A stretch of 64,000 bases of DNA. Source: Verticillium longisporum. Its lineage: Eukaryota > Ascomycota > Sordariomycetes > Glomerellales > Plectosphaerellaceae. The notes under the pieces are model-generated. The model searched no databases, was not told where the DNA came from, and saw only the letters and a program-made list of their open reading frames with translations. The stretch covers positions 1,426,001 to 1,490,000 of the forward strand of contig JAETXT010000013.1 in NCBI GenBank assembly GCA_019188255.1. Direction: 5' to 3'. Position 1 is the first letter of the stretch; every line of letters starts with the position of its first letter. Of this stretch, positions 55,161 through 64,000 are shown piece after piece. Made by a program: the position numbers and the translations under genes.

Positions 55161-58100
55161 TGGAGGTACGTAGTTTTGAAGGGGGGCCGGAAAGGAGGGC
55201 TCGGTCGTGTTTGAGGTCGGGGTCCCTTGGAAATTAGCGCTCAGGCGCCTGCAATCCGCTTGCTTCTGCTTCTGTTTCTGCGTTGAACAAAAGCCCGCTA
55301 GAGGGGTAGTGCCGTGAGCTGTGTGCAGGCGGGAGATGCTGTTGGAACTCGTCCAGCGCCTCGAGGCAGACAGACAGGAGAGACAGCGGACGCTGCGACT
55401 AAATCAACAGGAGAAGATGCCTCAATCTCAATGCACCGTCTCTTTCAAACACTCACTCACACACGCTCGAGTGCTGCACGAGAGTATTTGGAAGCACTGT
55501 CTGCATGAGATGTCGACGACGTTCCCTGTCTTCAAACCCCGTCCGCTTCCCGATCCGCGCCAGAAAGACAGGGTGCCTTGGCCTTGCGTCGTGGGTGGAG
55601 GAAGGGGGTCGTGTTTCAATTGGCCTCGGCGGCTGACGGATTCGAGGAGCAAGTTGTGTTGTTCGGCTTGTGTGTTTATTTTCGTCTTTTCGAGGGGCGA
55701 TGCGCATGAGCTGTGTGGCTGTCGGAGCCTGCAGTTGGGATGGAGGATTGGGGGCCTCGAGGCCAACAACAACAAATCCACCGTATGGATGCTGGAGGCG
55801 AGGTAGACAGTCGCAATAGGGTGTGCTCACGGGACAGAGTTGACCATGCCAAAGAGGCAGCACAAGACAGAGCAAGAGAGTGACGGGAAAAGAAGCAAGA
55901 GACGACGCTGCGCAATGGAAGAGGGAACCGGCCAGCAGAGAAGAAAGGAGGACGAAAAGTCTTTTCTCGCGAGATCCGTCAACAAAGGAGGGCAGATCCT
56001 CCCATTCATATGATGATCACGAGTCCCCTGGCGCCCGGTCGTCGCCTGCACGGCTTGGGGTTAATTACCTGCCTTTATTACCTACCTGTCCTACCTTGCC
56101 AGCCGGTACACGCGAATGTCAACAGACTGCTGTCAACAGACATCAGTCGTGTCATGCCACGGGCGGCACGGCATCATCAGACGGTTGGTTGGCTGACGGG
56201 GGGCCATAGCTGGGCTGGGCTGGGGAGCTCGGTGCTCATCACCTGTACGTGCACAGCGCCTGGCCTCGCCTACCTAGGTACCTTACCTAGGTACCTACCA
56301 CGCTAGCTGTTGTCAGACAACACAGTCATTCTTTTGTTCCTCGTGTCAGCGCCTGGCCGTCTGGGCAGTCAACTGGGCCAGAATCGAATGGCCTGCTCCA
56401 GCTGTCGAACCATCCAAGCCATACGTTCCTCTCATCAGCCTGGCCGTCCTCATCAGCCTGGCCGTCCTCATCAGCCTGGCCGTCCTCATCAGCCTGGCCG
56501 TCCTCATCAGCCTGGCCGTCCTCATCAGCCTGGCACAAATCGCGAGCCATGACCTCCTTGGCTCAGCCCTTCCGTCTGTGGATGTTTCCCCGTTTCAACA
56601 CTACCGACCCCATCACCAACCATTCTCCCACTACCGTACCTGTTCTAAAATTCCCTGAAAAGCGGCCTGCAGCGCTGCAGAAGCGGCAGCCGGTGGGGCA
56701 AATGTCAGGGGCCGCGGCGCCGTTTCATCCCCGCCCCCAGGGGTCCAACCACAGACGACATTCGCGCGAGCCCATTCTTGAAGTCACCAGGCCTGGCTCC
56801 CCTTTTGGCTCCCCCCGGTCACCAAAGGGACCTCCTGGTCCCTGCACCAGGCCAAGCAGGCGTCGGCCCAGTTCAGTGAAAGCCAAAGCGCATCACAATC
56901 TGCCTTCATCAACTTCTTGTAATGAACACTTCACCCTCCTCTCTGGCCCCCTCCCCTTGCACCGGAGCCACCTTCCCGTCGGCATACCCAGGCCGTCCGG
57001 CTCGGAGAGATCACATCTCGGCAGTGTTTCTCTCCTGCCCGACTTGGTGACGCGAACTGCTGCGTGAGGGGGTGACAGGGGCGAGGAGGCTGCGGCTCGG
57101 AGATTTCACGACCAAAGGAAGGTCCTCTTTTGTTTCCTGCCATGCCTTGGTGCTGCTACCGACTCCTTGCTTGGCTTATTCAGAATAACAAGTTGCTGGC
57201 CGCCCCACGACCTGACAGACAGCTGCCTTCCCCCATCGTCGCTTATGAAAGTTGGCCTCGCTGCCCCGGGATGCGACGCCGATCCGGACGGCGAGATCAG
57301 ACGAAACTGAACCGAGGCCTGGTGGGGATGCGCTTGTGCTTTTTTACCTCTCGGTTCTTCAGACGAGGGGTCTGAGGGTGGCCTGCGCTGTCTGTCAATG
57401 TACATGAGGGCCTGGGCTGGGCGAACGAGACGAGAGATCGGAGCATGTTGGCATCCGACCATGCTTGGTCCTGCCCTGTCATTGCTGCCGACAATTTGTC
57501 ATAATCAGTCCTCACAGCTGGCACATGGGGTCGTCGAGGGTTGCGATGCGTTGCAGGGACGCAAAAGCCACCACGTTTCTTCTTGCGACGACAATTTTCT
57601 GAGAAAGGAAGCTCTCCAAGCGTCACATGTCTTCTCGAAGGACTGCCCTACGATCTGCATGCTGTCCTGGGGAAGATCTCCGACAATGTCAGTGTTTGAT
57701 CGCAGAAAGGGGGCATGCAGCGAAATGCTCGGTCCCCATCCAGCCTCGATGGACGATCTGGCATGTGCTTGAACACAGACAGGGTCGCGATGACCTGCAG
57801 GAAAGCCACGATGTCACGTCGAGGGAGTGCTGGAGTCGCAAATCAGCCATGATGGCGCAGTCGAGTCTGGCTGTGTATTTTGACTTCTCGCCAAACCATC
57901 TCTGCGGCTTTGAAACAATCTTATGCAAGCCTCGCAAGCCCGGCTTGCAGATGGCCTGACTTGCAGATGAATCCTGCTGGAATCATTGCCAGGTCACATG
58001 CATAGCAGGAAGAACACACAAGCTCTCCATGATATGAACCACTTTTGAGGATGGAAATCCCATATGCGCCAGGGCGATGTAACCTCATGCGTTATGCTCC

Positions 58101-58196
58101 AGACAAGATCATCCTCGGTCCACAAAGCGCCCCAGAACCCGTGCCCGATCAACACCAGGTCTCCAGAAAAGTCCATGACCCAGAGCCGCCGTATGC
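55161..58196. other. 3-kb spacer with 18-bp minisatellite
   Basis: No convincing gene. The first part is probably promoter and 5' leader of the gene ending at 55160. The 56265-56300 stretch is a dense cluster of TACCTAGGTA-type words. ORFs at 56549-57067 (+) and 57106-57462 (-) lack domains. Confidence 0.45.
56433..56535. repeat. 18-bp minisatellite, about 5.7 copies
   Basis: Five perfect copies of TCATCAGCCTGGCCGTCC at 56433-56522, then a 13-base partial copy. Being a multiple of three, it keeps frames open: HQPGRP on plus and ADEDGQ on minus. The copies are identical, pointing to recent expansion. Confidence 0.9.
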
Positions 58197-58706
58197 TCAG
58201 ACCCACGCCCTCGCCTCGACCCAGATCGCAAACCCAACGCAGACACCCGTGACCCCGTGCAGCACCGACACCCCTCGTCCTGCCGCCGTGCTCGGCCCCG
58301 GCACTCCCTTGCTTGGTGCCGCGCTGCTGGTGCTCCGGGCCCCGCCGCCCTCGTGATCGACGTGGAACTCGTCCGACAAGCCGGCGGGCGCGCACGCCGT
58401 GCCCTCGGCCAGGTCCATGACGACGCTCCACTGTCCGCTGGCGCAGCGCTGCCACTGGCGCGTGAGGCAGTTCCACTGTCCTTCCGACGAGCAAGCGGCG
58501 CCGGGAGATTGTTGACGGCGGGTCAAGGGAAAAGCCGGCGTTGGCGGTGCTGGTGATGATCGTCGTGACTGTATGTGGAGTTGGGCTTCACTGGTGAGAT
58601 CTCGCCGCGTTGATGCATGAATATTTGCGCTTTCTGACCGCGGCGAGGACGAGGCTACGGCGACCAGCAGGGCAAGAAGCAGACTGAAAATTGTGGACGT
58701 CTTCAT
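58197..58706 (-). CDS. Small secreted Cys-containing protein
   Basis: Intronless, 169 residues. Start at 58706 (MKTSTIFSLLLALLVAVASS) chosen because it begins a clear signal peptide; an ATG at 58727 adds seven residues. After a basic, protease-site-like region (LTRRQQSPGA) there is a compact four-cysteine module, CSSEGQWNCLTRQWQRCASG then QWSVVMDLAEGTACAP, with aromatic and Gly spacing like small carbohydrate-binding modules of secreted fungal proteins. A Ser/Pro/Gly linker follows, then a weakly hydrophobic C-terminus (GVSVLHGVTGVCVGFAIWV) that could be a GPI signal. Extracellular or cell-wall location is likely; an effector or wall-binding role is speculation. Confidence 0.65.
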   Translation of the reverse strand: MKTSTIFSLLLALLVAVASSSPRSESANIHASTRRDLTSEAQLHIQSRRSSPAPPTPAFPLTRRQQSPGAACSSEGQWNCLTRQWQRCASGQWSVVMDLAEGTACAPAGLSDEFHVDHEGGGARSTSSAAPSKGVPGPSTAAGRGVSVLHGVTGVCVGFAIWVEARAWV

Positions 58707-59254
58707 GTTGGTCGTTGTCAAGTGCATCGTGATGTAATGTTACTGTTCGTGCTCGACAGTCGAATGTCGCCCGCGACCGCTACCTTGCAGCCCCCTTCTT
58801 CATATACCCTCCCATTTCCCTCGATAACGGCCCAATGACTCCGTCGCCCGAGTCCTCGAGTCTGAATCACCACCATCACCGCCGCATCCCGCGTTGCTGC
58901 CCAGCGCCTGTGGCCCAGCAGGACGGACGTGGTGAATCCCGATTGGGCGGCCGGGCCCTGTCGCTTCACCGCACAGCATCGAGGGCTTGGCGTGGGCATA
59001 ATTGTCTTGTGCGGGCCAGCGGCGGTCAGGGTTCGAATCGAAAAGGTGATTTTCTGAATACCAAGGCGGTCGTTGTCGGCGCGCGTCGTGCCATCCATGA
59101 TTGTGCATAGTCAGCAGGTGCCCCAAGGGAAGGGAGTAGGCATCGTGATGATTCGTGTAAATGGATTGGTCGGGACTTTCAGCACCACAGGTCTCGCCTT
59201 GCACAGCACTCCCACTCGTTGCCCCACGAGCACCCAGTCTTCCGCACCTCGACT
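58707..59254. other. Intergenic, nothing recognised
   Basis: Promoter of the small secreted protein gene lies at the left end. ORFs at 58718-59098 and 58800-59204 (-) overlap in different frames and show no domain. Confidence 0.4.
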
Positions 59255-59605
59255 CTACACAGCGTTCCCCCTGGCCTTGCCGACAGCTTCCTCCTCATCC
59301 CAGACCTCCCTCCCCTTACCGCCGGCCCGGACCCTGACCTGCGCGACGTCTCGCAGCTCAAGGCCCTTGGCCTGCTCCTCCTTTGCTTTCGCAAGAGCCC
59401 GCCGTCTGGATCTGCGGCGCAGAATGAACCATATCAGGCCCGCAGTGAATACGAGACCGAAAAGAGTCGCGATGGGTGCGGCGATGGCGATGGCCGTGGC
59501 GTTGGCATTCGATAGGAAGGCTGGCGTGTCTGTCCTGCTTGTGAGAATGTGCTCGCGCGTGGAAGCGCCTGGCTGACGCGCACCTGAGTTCTCGTCGTGT
59601 GCCAT
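59255..59605 (-). CDS. Small single-pass membrane protein
   Basis: Intronless, 116 residues from ATG 59605 (MAHDENSG); an ATG at 59617 adds four. A short polar N-terminus with an NAT glycosylation site leads into one strong membrane helix (AIAIAAPIATLFGLVFTAGLIWFIL). It is followed by a positive stop (RRRSRRR) and a charged cytosolic tail with Lys/Glu helix. Positive residues after the helix suggest N-out, C-in. No family recognised. The gene could be the 3' exon of a longer one, but no upstream exon was found. Confidence 0.45.
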   Translation of the reverse strand: MAHDENSGARQPGASTREHILTSRTDTPAFLSNANATAIAIAAPIATLFGLVFTAGLIWFILRRRSRRRALAKAKEEQAKGLELRDVAQVRVRAGGKGREVWDEEEAVGKARGNAV

Positions 59606-60360
59606 GTTCACGGGCAACTTGTCGCGGAAACTAGTTTGGGGCGAAGATCAGTGGGCTGGGGTGTTGCAGAGGCGGGTGTTGCGTGGTTCGTAGAGACGCA
59701 GACGAGCGTGCCAATCGCATCGTGACTTGTTTTGGGTCCTTCGCATCTGATATAAGGTGTCTCCTAGTGTGAGAAGCCAACCTGGAGTTGCTGTTTGCGC
59801 CACCAATCTACCGTTCCGGCGTCCGGCGCCGGCCCTTTGTCAGTAGAATGGACCACACCACAAAGCCGTGGCGCCCGCCTGAGAATTCCCATTCATTGTC
59901 TCGCCCATCCACCTTCAAGCCCGGCCAGTCAGATGCAAGCCACGCGCGATGCCTGCGGTCAGTCGGTATGGGGAGACATGTCGTACAAAATGTCTTCAGC
60001 CTAGCTCCCGATACGTCTGGCCACTGCGGGCTCGTCACATGGTGATCCGGGGGGGTAGTGGAAGATTTTCTTCGCATTGTTCGTGTTGTTCTGTGTATTA
60101 TGCATTATGGCCTCCCCTTGCACGGCATGATCCGCTCCAGCTCTTGGTCGGTGCCATGGACATGTTCCCTCCTCTTGTTCTGTTCATTCCCATTTCCTAC
60201 TTCTATGACCATCATTTGTGACATCCTCCTCTTTGCAATCCGTGAAACATGTACAACGTAGAATCCAAAAACCAAATGCGCCGCGCTGAAATGCAAGAAA
60301 CATAGAAAAGAAAATGTGCCTAGTCGTACACTGTACAATTTGCTGCTTCCTACCCGCAGC
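59606..60360. other. Intergenic, nothing recognised
   Basis: About 750 bases holding the 3' end of the mucin-like gene on the right and the promoter of the membrane-protein gene on the left. No ORF with a domain. Confidence 0.4.
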
Positions 60361-61407
60361 TTACTTCCAGAAGCGACCCTCGGTGCCATTGTGGTGTGGT
60401 GGGTACTTGGCGCTGTACCAGAGCCCGTCGTCGGGAGTGTGAGTTGTCGACATCGGCACAGGAGCCTCCGTGATGCTTGAGATGAGAGTGATGAGAGTCG
60501 TAGGCGTGGGCGCCCAGCTTGTGGGCTCCGTTGAGCTGACAGACTCTGAGGGCACGGCGCTGGGTGCTGACCACACAGGCACAGAGGGCTGCGAGACATC
60601 GGCAGAGGGCAGGGCCGAGGAGGTCTCAGTCGAAGAAGACACAGGAGAGGGCTCTGGCACGCCAATGACAGGTGCAGAGATGGAGGGCGCAGGTACGGGA
60701 GTCGGCTCCCATACGGTAGGACGAGATGTGGTCGGCTCAGGCTCAGGGGACCAGACTGGCGCCGAAGAAGGCAGCTCGGGCTCGGGGGCCCAGATGGGCG
60801 GCGCGGCGGCGACCGTGGAGGTGGAGGTGGTGGTGGTCATTTCGGGGTCAGGCAGAGACACTGAAGGCGTAGTAGAAGGTGTGGACTCAGGTTGAGGAGC
60901 AGGAGCAATAGGAAGGGTTGTAGAAGTCACCGTGCTGGTGGAGGAGCTCGATGTTGTCGTCTTGGATGCAGAGGTCGAAGTCGACGGTGTAGTTTCCGGC
61001 GTTGTTGTCGACGTTGTTGTCGATGTGGAGGTCGATGTCGAGCTCGTCGAGGTCGAGGAGGTTGTCGAAGTCGAGGAGGTTGTCGAAGTCGACGTCGTTG
61101 GCTCGTACACGGTCACAGTGACCGGGGGCTTGTCAGGCTTGCCTTCGACAGGCACGATCGAGATGACGGGCACCGAGGAGATGCGAACGACAGTATCGGT
61201 CACACGGTGGGTGACGGTTGTAGGCTTCGGCGCCTTGGTGCCGGTGACGACTGCCGAGTCGTAGTCGCCATCACCGTTGCTGCCGTCGACATTGACGACG
61301 GCCCAGGTGGGCTTGGGGTCATCTGCCCTGGCGCGCATGCCGTTGACGACGGGCTGAGCGATGGCCCGCGCCGAGAAGCTGAGGAGAAGAGCGTTTGTGA
61401 GGCGCAT
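60361..61407 (-). CDS. Secreted mucin-like Ser/Thr/Pro-rich protein
   Basis: Intronless, 348 residues from ATG 61407 (MRLTNALLLSFSARAIAQ), chosen as the start of a signal peptide; the ORF extends upstream but with an unlikely leader. The mature N-terminus has a short conserved-looking part (PTWAVVNVDGSNGDGDYDSA), then VTHRVTDTVVRISSVPVISI. This is followed by a dense TSTSTTSSTST tract (~105-165) and Pro/Glu/Trp repeats of the type PPIWAPEPELPSS, APVWSPEPEP and RPTVWEPTP (~245-290). The end is LWYSAKYPPHHNGTEGRFWK, with no GPI tail. Heavy O-mannosylation and a wall or extracellular-matrix location are expected. Long antisense ORFs on the plus strand are shadows of this repeat. No named family. 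Confidence 0.72.
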   Translation of the reverse strand: MRLTNALLLSFSARAIAQPVVNGMRARADDPKPTWAVVNVDGSNGDGDYDSAVVTGTKAPKPTTVTHRVTDTVVRISSVPVISIVPVEGKPDKPPVTVTVYEPTTSTSTTSSTSTTSSTSTSSTSTSTSTTTSTTTPETTPSTSTSASKTTTSSSSTSTVTSTTLPIAPAPQPESTPSTTPSVSLPDPEMTTTTSTSTVAAAPPIWAPEPELPSSAPVWSPEPEPTTSRPTVWEPTPVPAPSISAPVIGVPEPSPVSSSTETSSALPSADVSQPSVPVWSAPSAVPSESVSSTEPTSWAPTPTTLITLISSITEAPVPMSTTHTPDDGLWYSAKYPPHHNGTEGRFWK

Positions 61408-62795
61408 CTTGAAGGGTGGTGATGCAGACAGACTGTTGCAAGTGGGGGTGGGGCACGCGACTGCAAGACTCGAGATCTCAGATAGAAAGAGACGTGTGAG
61501 GATCGTCAGTCGCAGAATCGCTGTCGTGCGCGAGAGGCCAGACAAAAAGTGGAAAAGATGCAGCAACCGAGTCTAAGGCTGCCATGATGTTAATGTATGG
61601 GTGCCGGGGTGGGCACTCTTTGGCAGAATTGAAGATGGCTGGTGAGAATCGCATGTTCACGATAGGGTCATAAATGTGGTGGTTGGGAGAGATCAGGCGG
61701 GATCGCACCCGCTGCACGTCTGGTGCGCATCTGGACGCGCGACACCGCGGGTTGCAGGGGTTGGGGGCCATCGGGCCACACGACTGGCCAGGACGACGTG
61801 GGTGGACCCTGGTGGCCCTGTCTTACCAGCCACTTGTATTTCCAGCCACCAGGGACTCCAGGAACTGGTCTCCCATTGGCGGGATTGAACACATGTTCGT
61901 CCAAAATGCAGAAGATGAAAACGCCTCAAGGCTGAGAGACCATGGCATGGCATTCTAGTTTCCTGTCGAAGATGTCTGCATGTGCATGGGAAGTCTTCGA
62001 GTCAGTGTCTTCAAGCAGTGAACTTACCTGTCGTGTCCAAGAGGCTGAGGTGTGGCTATCCTACGCTAACAAGCAGAATTTATGGGGCACATGTGGCTTC
62101 GCACATGACGACAGATTTTGCCGAGCATGACAAGCTCGGGTTGCTTATGCAAAGCGTTTGCTTGGTGAGCTTCGATCAGCTTCTTCCGTCACTCCTCCCG
62201 TCCTCCCGCTCGTGGCCTGTTGACGGGGTTGATCGCGAGGCGGTGCACTTTGTAAGTAGTCTTGGCTGGGAGGACAGACAGCGTCGAGGGAGCTCGTGCC
62301 ACTGACGATGACGTTGTCCCAGTGGGCCAGTGACACCACTCTTCGCTACACACCTCTGTAGGGCAGGCACCTGCCTGGGCAGCTTGGGCAGGCACCTTCA
62401 TGGGCAGCTTGGGGCAGGTGAACCCAACGAAAGACCTCCTGCCTTAGCTGTTAGTATGGCTCGGCGCGCTCCACGTCGCTCGGTCTAAGCCACTGCTGGT
62501 TCAGCCTAACCATCACTTGATCACATTCCCAATCTCGCATTCCGCCTCTGGCCTCGTACCCCTCGTCACCCTAAGCTGCTTTCACTGCCTCTTCGTGCGG
62601 CGTAAGCTCGCGTCGCGTTTTGCCCCTCCACTCCGACCGACCGCACACATCTATAAACCCGACGACCCCTCCATCCGAGCTGACCGCATCAGCCCGAGCT
62701 TCAAGTCTCCCCCGCATTCCGCTGCTCCCACCAGAAATCCTCCCCCGAAGCTCCCACGACGAGAATCATCCGACATTGCGACACACCATCAGATC
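61408..62795. other. Divergent promoter region before annexin
   Basis: About 1.4 kb between the divergent mucin-like and annexin genes. It holds imperfect direct repeats of GGGCAGGCACCT/GGGCAGCTTGGG at 62362-62417 and a TATAAA at 62652. ORFs are short and featureless. Confidence 0.45.
62652..62657 (+). promoter_or_regulatory. Possible TATA box of the annexin gene
   Basis: TATAAA 139-144 bp before the annexin ATG, within a pyrimidine-rich leader. Confidence 0.35.
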
Positions 62796-64000
62796 ATGTC
62801 TGGGTATCCCGGTTACGGCGGCCGTACGTTTTTCTCCAGTTGCTGCACTGACACGGATGGATCCTGACAGCTTCCAGATCAAGGCTACGGCCAACAGTAC
62901 CCCCCGCAGCAAGGTGGCTACGGTCAGCAGTATCCCCCTCAGGGCTACCCTCAACAGCCTCCGCCAGGCCAGTATGGCGCGCCCCCCGGTCCTCCGCCCG
63001 GTCAATACGGCGCACCGCCTCCGGGCCAGTATGGCGCACCACCAGGACCGCCCCCTGGTCAGTACGGAGCACCACCAGGGCCTCCTCCTGGGCAGTACGG
63101 CGCGCCGCCGTCCGGACAGTACGGCGCCCCGCCACCCCAACATCAACAGTACGGCGCGCCCCCTCCAGGACAGTACGGCGCACCCCATCCCCAACATCAC
63201 AGCGGCCCACCCACGGCACCGTCCATCGGCTACGGCGCCCCTCAGATCATCCAGTGGGATGCTTCACATGACGCCGCTGCGGCACGCCAGGCCATGAAAG
63301 GCTTCGGCACCGATGAAAAGGCCCTCATTCGCAGCCTCGCCACCAAGGATCCCCTTCAGATCGACGCCATCAAGACGTCCTTCTCTCGCCAATTCAAGAA
63401 TCGCAGCCTCGAGGCTGACATCAAGTCGGAGACGAGCGGCTGGTTCGAAAAGTGTCTTGTTGCCATTGTGCGCGGTCCTCTGCTGACGGACGCTTTCGAC
63501 ATTCGTTCCGCCGTCGATGGGCTTGGCACCAAGGAAGTTGTTCTCAACGACGTTCTCCTCGGCCGCTCCAACGCCGATCTTAAAGCTATCAAGAACTGCT
63601 ACTGGAGCACTTTCCACCGCAGCATGGAGAAGGATGTCGCTAATGACCTGTCGATGAAGACGAAGCGCCACTTCGAGATAGTACTCGCCGCCAACCGCGC
63701 TGAGGATTCGGTACCCGTAGTGCCGCAACAGGTCGACCAGGATGTCATGGACATTTATCGCGCGACCGAAGGCAAGATGGGCACCGATGAGCTGGTCGTC
63801 TGCAGCATCCTCAGCACACGCAACGATAACCAGATCCGCGCCATCGCCTACGCCTACGAACAGAAGTTCCGCAAGAGCCTCGAAGCCGTCATCAAATCCG
63901 AGTTCTCCGGCCACATGCAGGACGCGCTGCTGTTCCAGGTGAGGAACGCTGCAGACAAGTACATGCACGCTGCCATGCTGCTCGAGGACGCCATGGCGGG
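62796..64000 (+). CDS. Annexin with QYGAPP-repeat N-terminus (partial)
   Basis: A 28-nt first exon (62796-62823, MSGYPGYGG) and a second exon from 62878 that runs open past the window edge; 384 residues are visible. The intron is 54 nt; phase gives GYGGHQGYGQQY. Residues ~10-130 are a Gly/Tyr/Pro/Gln-rich tail with about seven QYGAPP(P/G) repeats, as in annexin VII/XI and fungal annexins. Annexin repeats follow: repeat 1 AMKGFGTDEKALIRSL with a type II Ca2+ loop (GxGTDE), repeat 2 GLGTKEVVLNDVL and repeat 3 EGKMGTDELVVCSILST. Repeat 4 should lie beyond the edge. It binds acidic phospholipids in a Ca2+-dependent manner; fungal roles include secretion and membrane organisation. The GTKE in repeat 2 lacks the acidic capping residue, so that site is probably weak. 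Confidence 0.93.

Noticed and set aside
59028..59050. GGTTCGAATC word suggesting a tRNA T-loop
   Set aside because: The flanks do not form acceptor, D and anticodon stems.
60892..61422. 176-residue Arg/Cys/Gly-rich plus-strand ORF
   Set aside because: Mirror of the Thr/Ser repeat tract of the mucin-like gene on the other strand.
1..64000. Secondary-metabolite backbone gene, transposon, CRISPR array or tRNA
   Set aside because: I saw no PKS, NRPS or terpene synthase motifs, no transposase or reverse transcriptase, and no spaced palindromic array. tRNA-like GGTTCGAAT words (for example near 59035) lack the matching arms.

Overview
The window looks like nuclear DNA of a filamentous ascomycete, most likely a Sordariomycete. 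The reasons are: short introns (mostly 46-108 nt) with GTRNGT-type donors and CTAAC-like branch points, C/G-rich third codon positions, two dispersed 5S rRNA genes outside any rDNA array, and families typical of such fungi (Zn2Cys6 regulators, DUF3433 membrane protein, expanded MFS permeases, GH28-type hydrolase, annexin with a QYGAPP tail). All gene models below were built by hand from splice signals and reading-frame phase; no database was searched.

Layout. 1-7.4 kb: an F-box/ankyrin protein whose 3' end runs into a minisatellite, then a BSC6-like MFS permease. 7.5-12.7 kb: a full-size ABCA-type ABC transporter in ten exons, followed by a decayed coding relic. 13.7-17.6 kb: a divergent pair, one gene carrying only a Zn2Cys6 DNA-binding domain and the other only the middle homology region of a fungal regulator. 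18-24.3 kb: a Dal5/TtuB-like anion permease, a TtuC/DmlA-type tartrate/D-malate dehydrogenase and a secreted beta-helix glycoside hydrolase. 27.3-31.9 kb: a secreted serine carboxypeptidase and a hexose-type transporter. 34-40 kb: a 5S gene, a Trf4-type poly(A) polymerase, a broken kinase gene and a GH3 beta-glucosidase relic. 42-47.6 kb: a PMC-type Ca2+ P-type ATPase and a bacterial-type glutaminase. 48.4-55.2 kb: a second 5S gene, a DUF3433 membrane protein and a large low-complexity protein. 55-62.8 kb: a long spacer with an 18-bp minisatellite and three small secreted or membrane proteins. 62.8 kb to the edge: an annexin cut by the window end.

How the genes may work together. The most coherent group is 18-24.3 kb (anion permease, tartrate/D-malate dehydrogenase, beta-helix hydrolase), possibly joined by the permease at 3.7-5.2 kb. 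All four start codons have a WCCCCGGA element 155-199 bp upstream (W = A or T), two of them extended to CCGGA-N1/2-TCCGG inverted pairs, the kind of CGG site Zn2Cys6 regulators bind. The divergent regulator pair lies 0.5-4.3 kb away. I read this as a candidate uptake-and-catabolism regulon for tartrate, D-malate or a related plant-derived acid; this is inference. The remaining genes are mostly housekeeping or cell-surface functions without obvious linkage.
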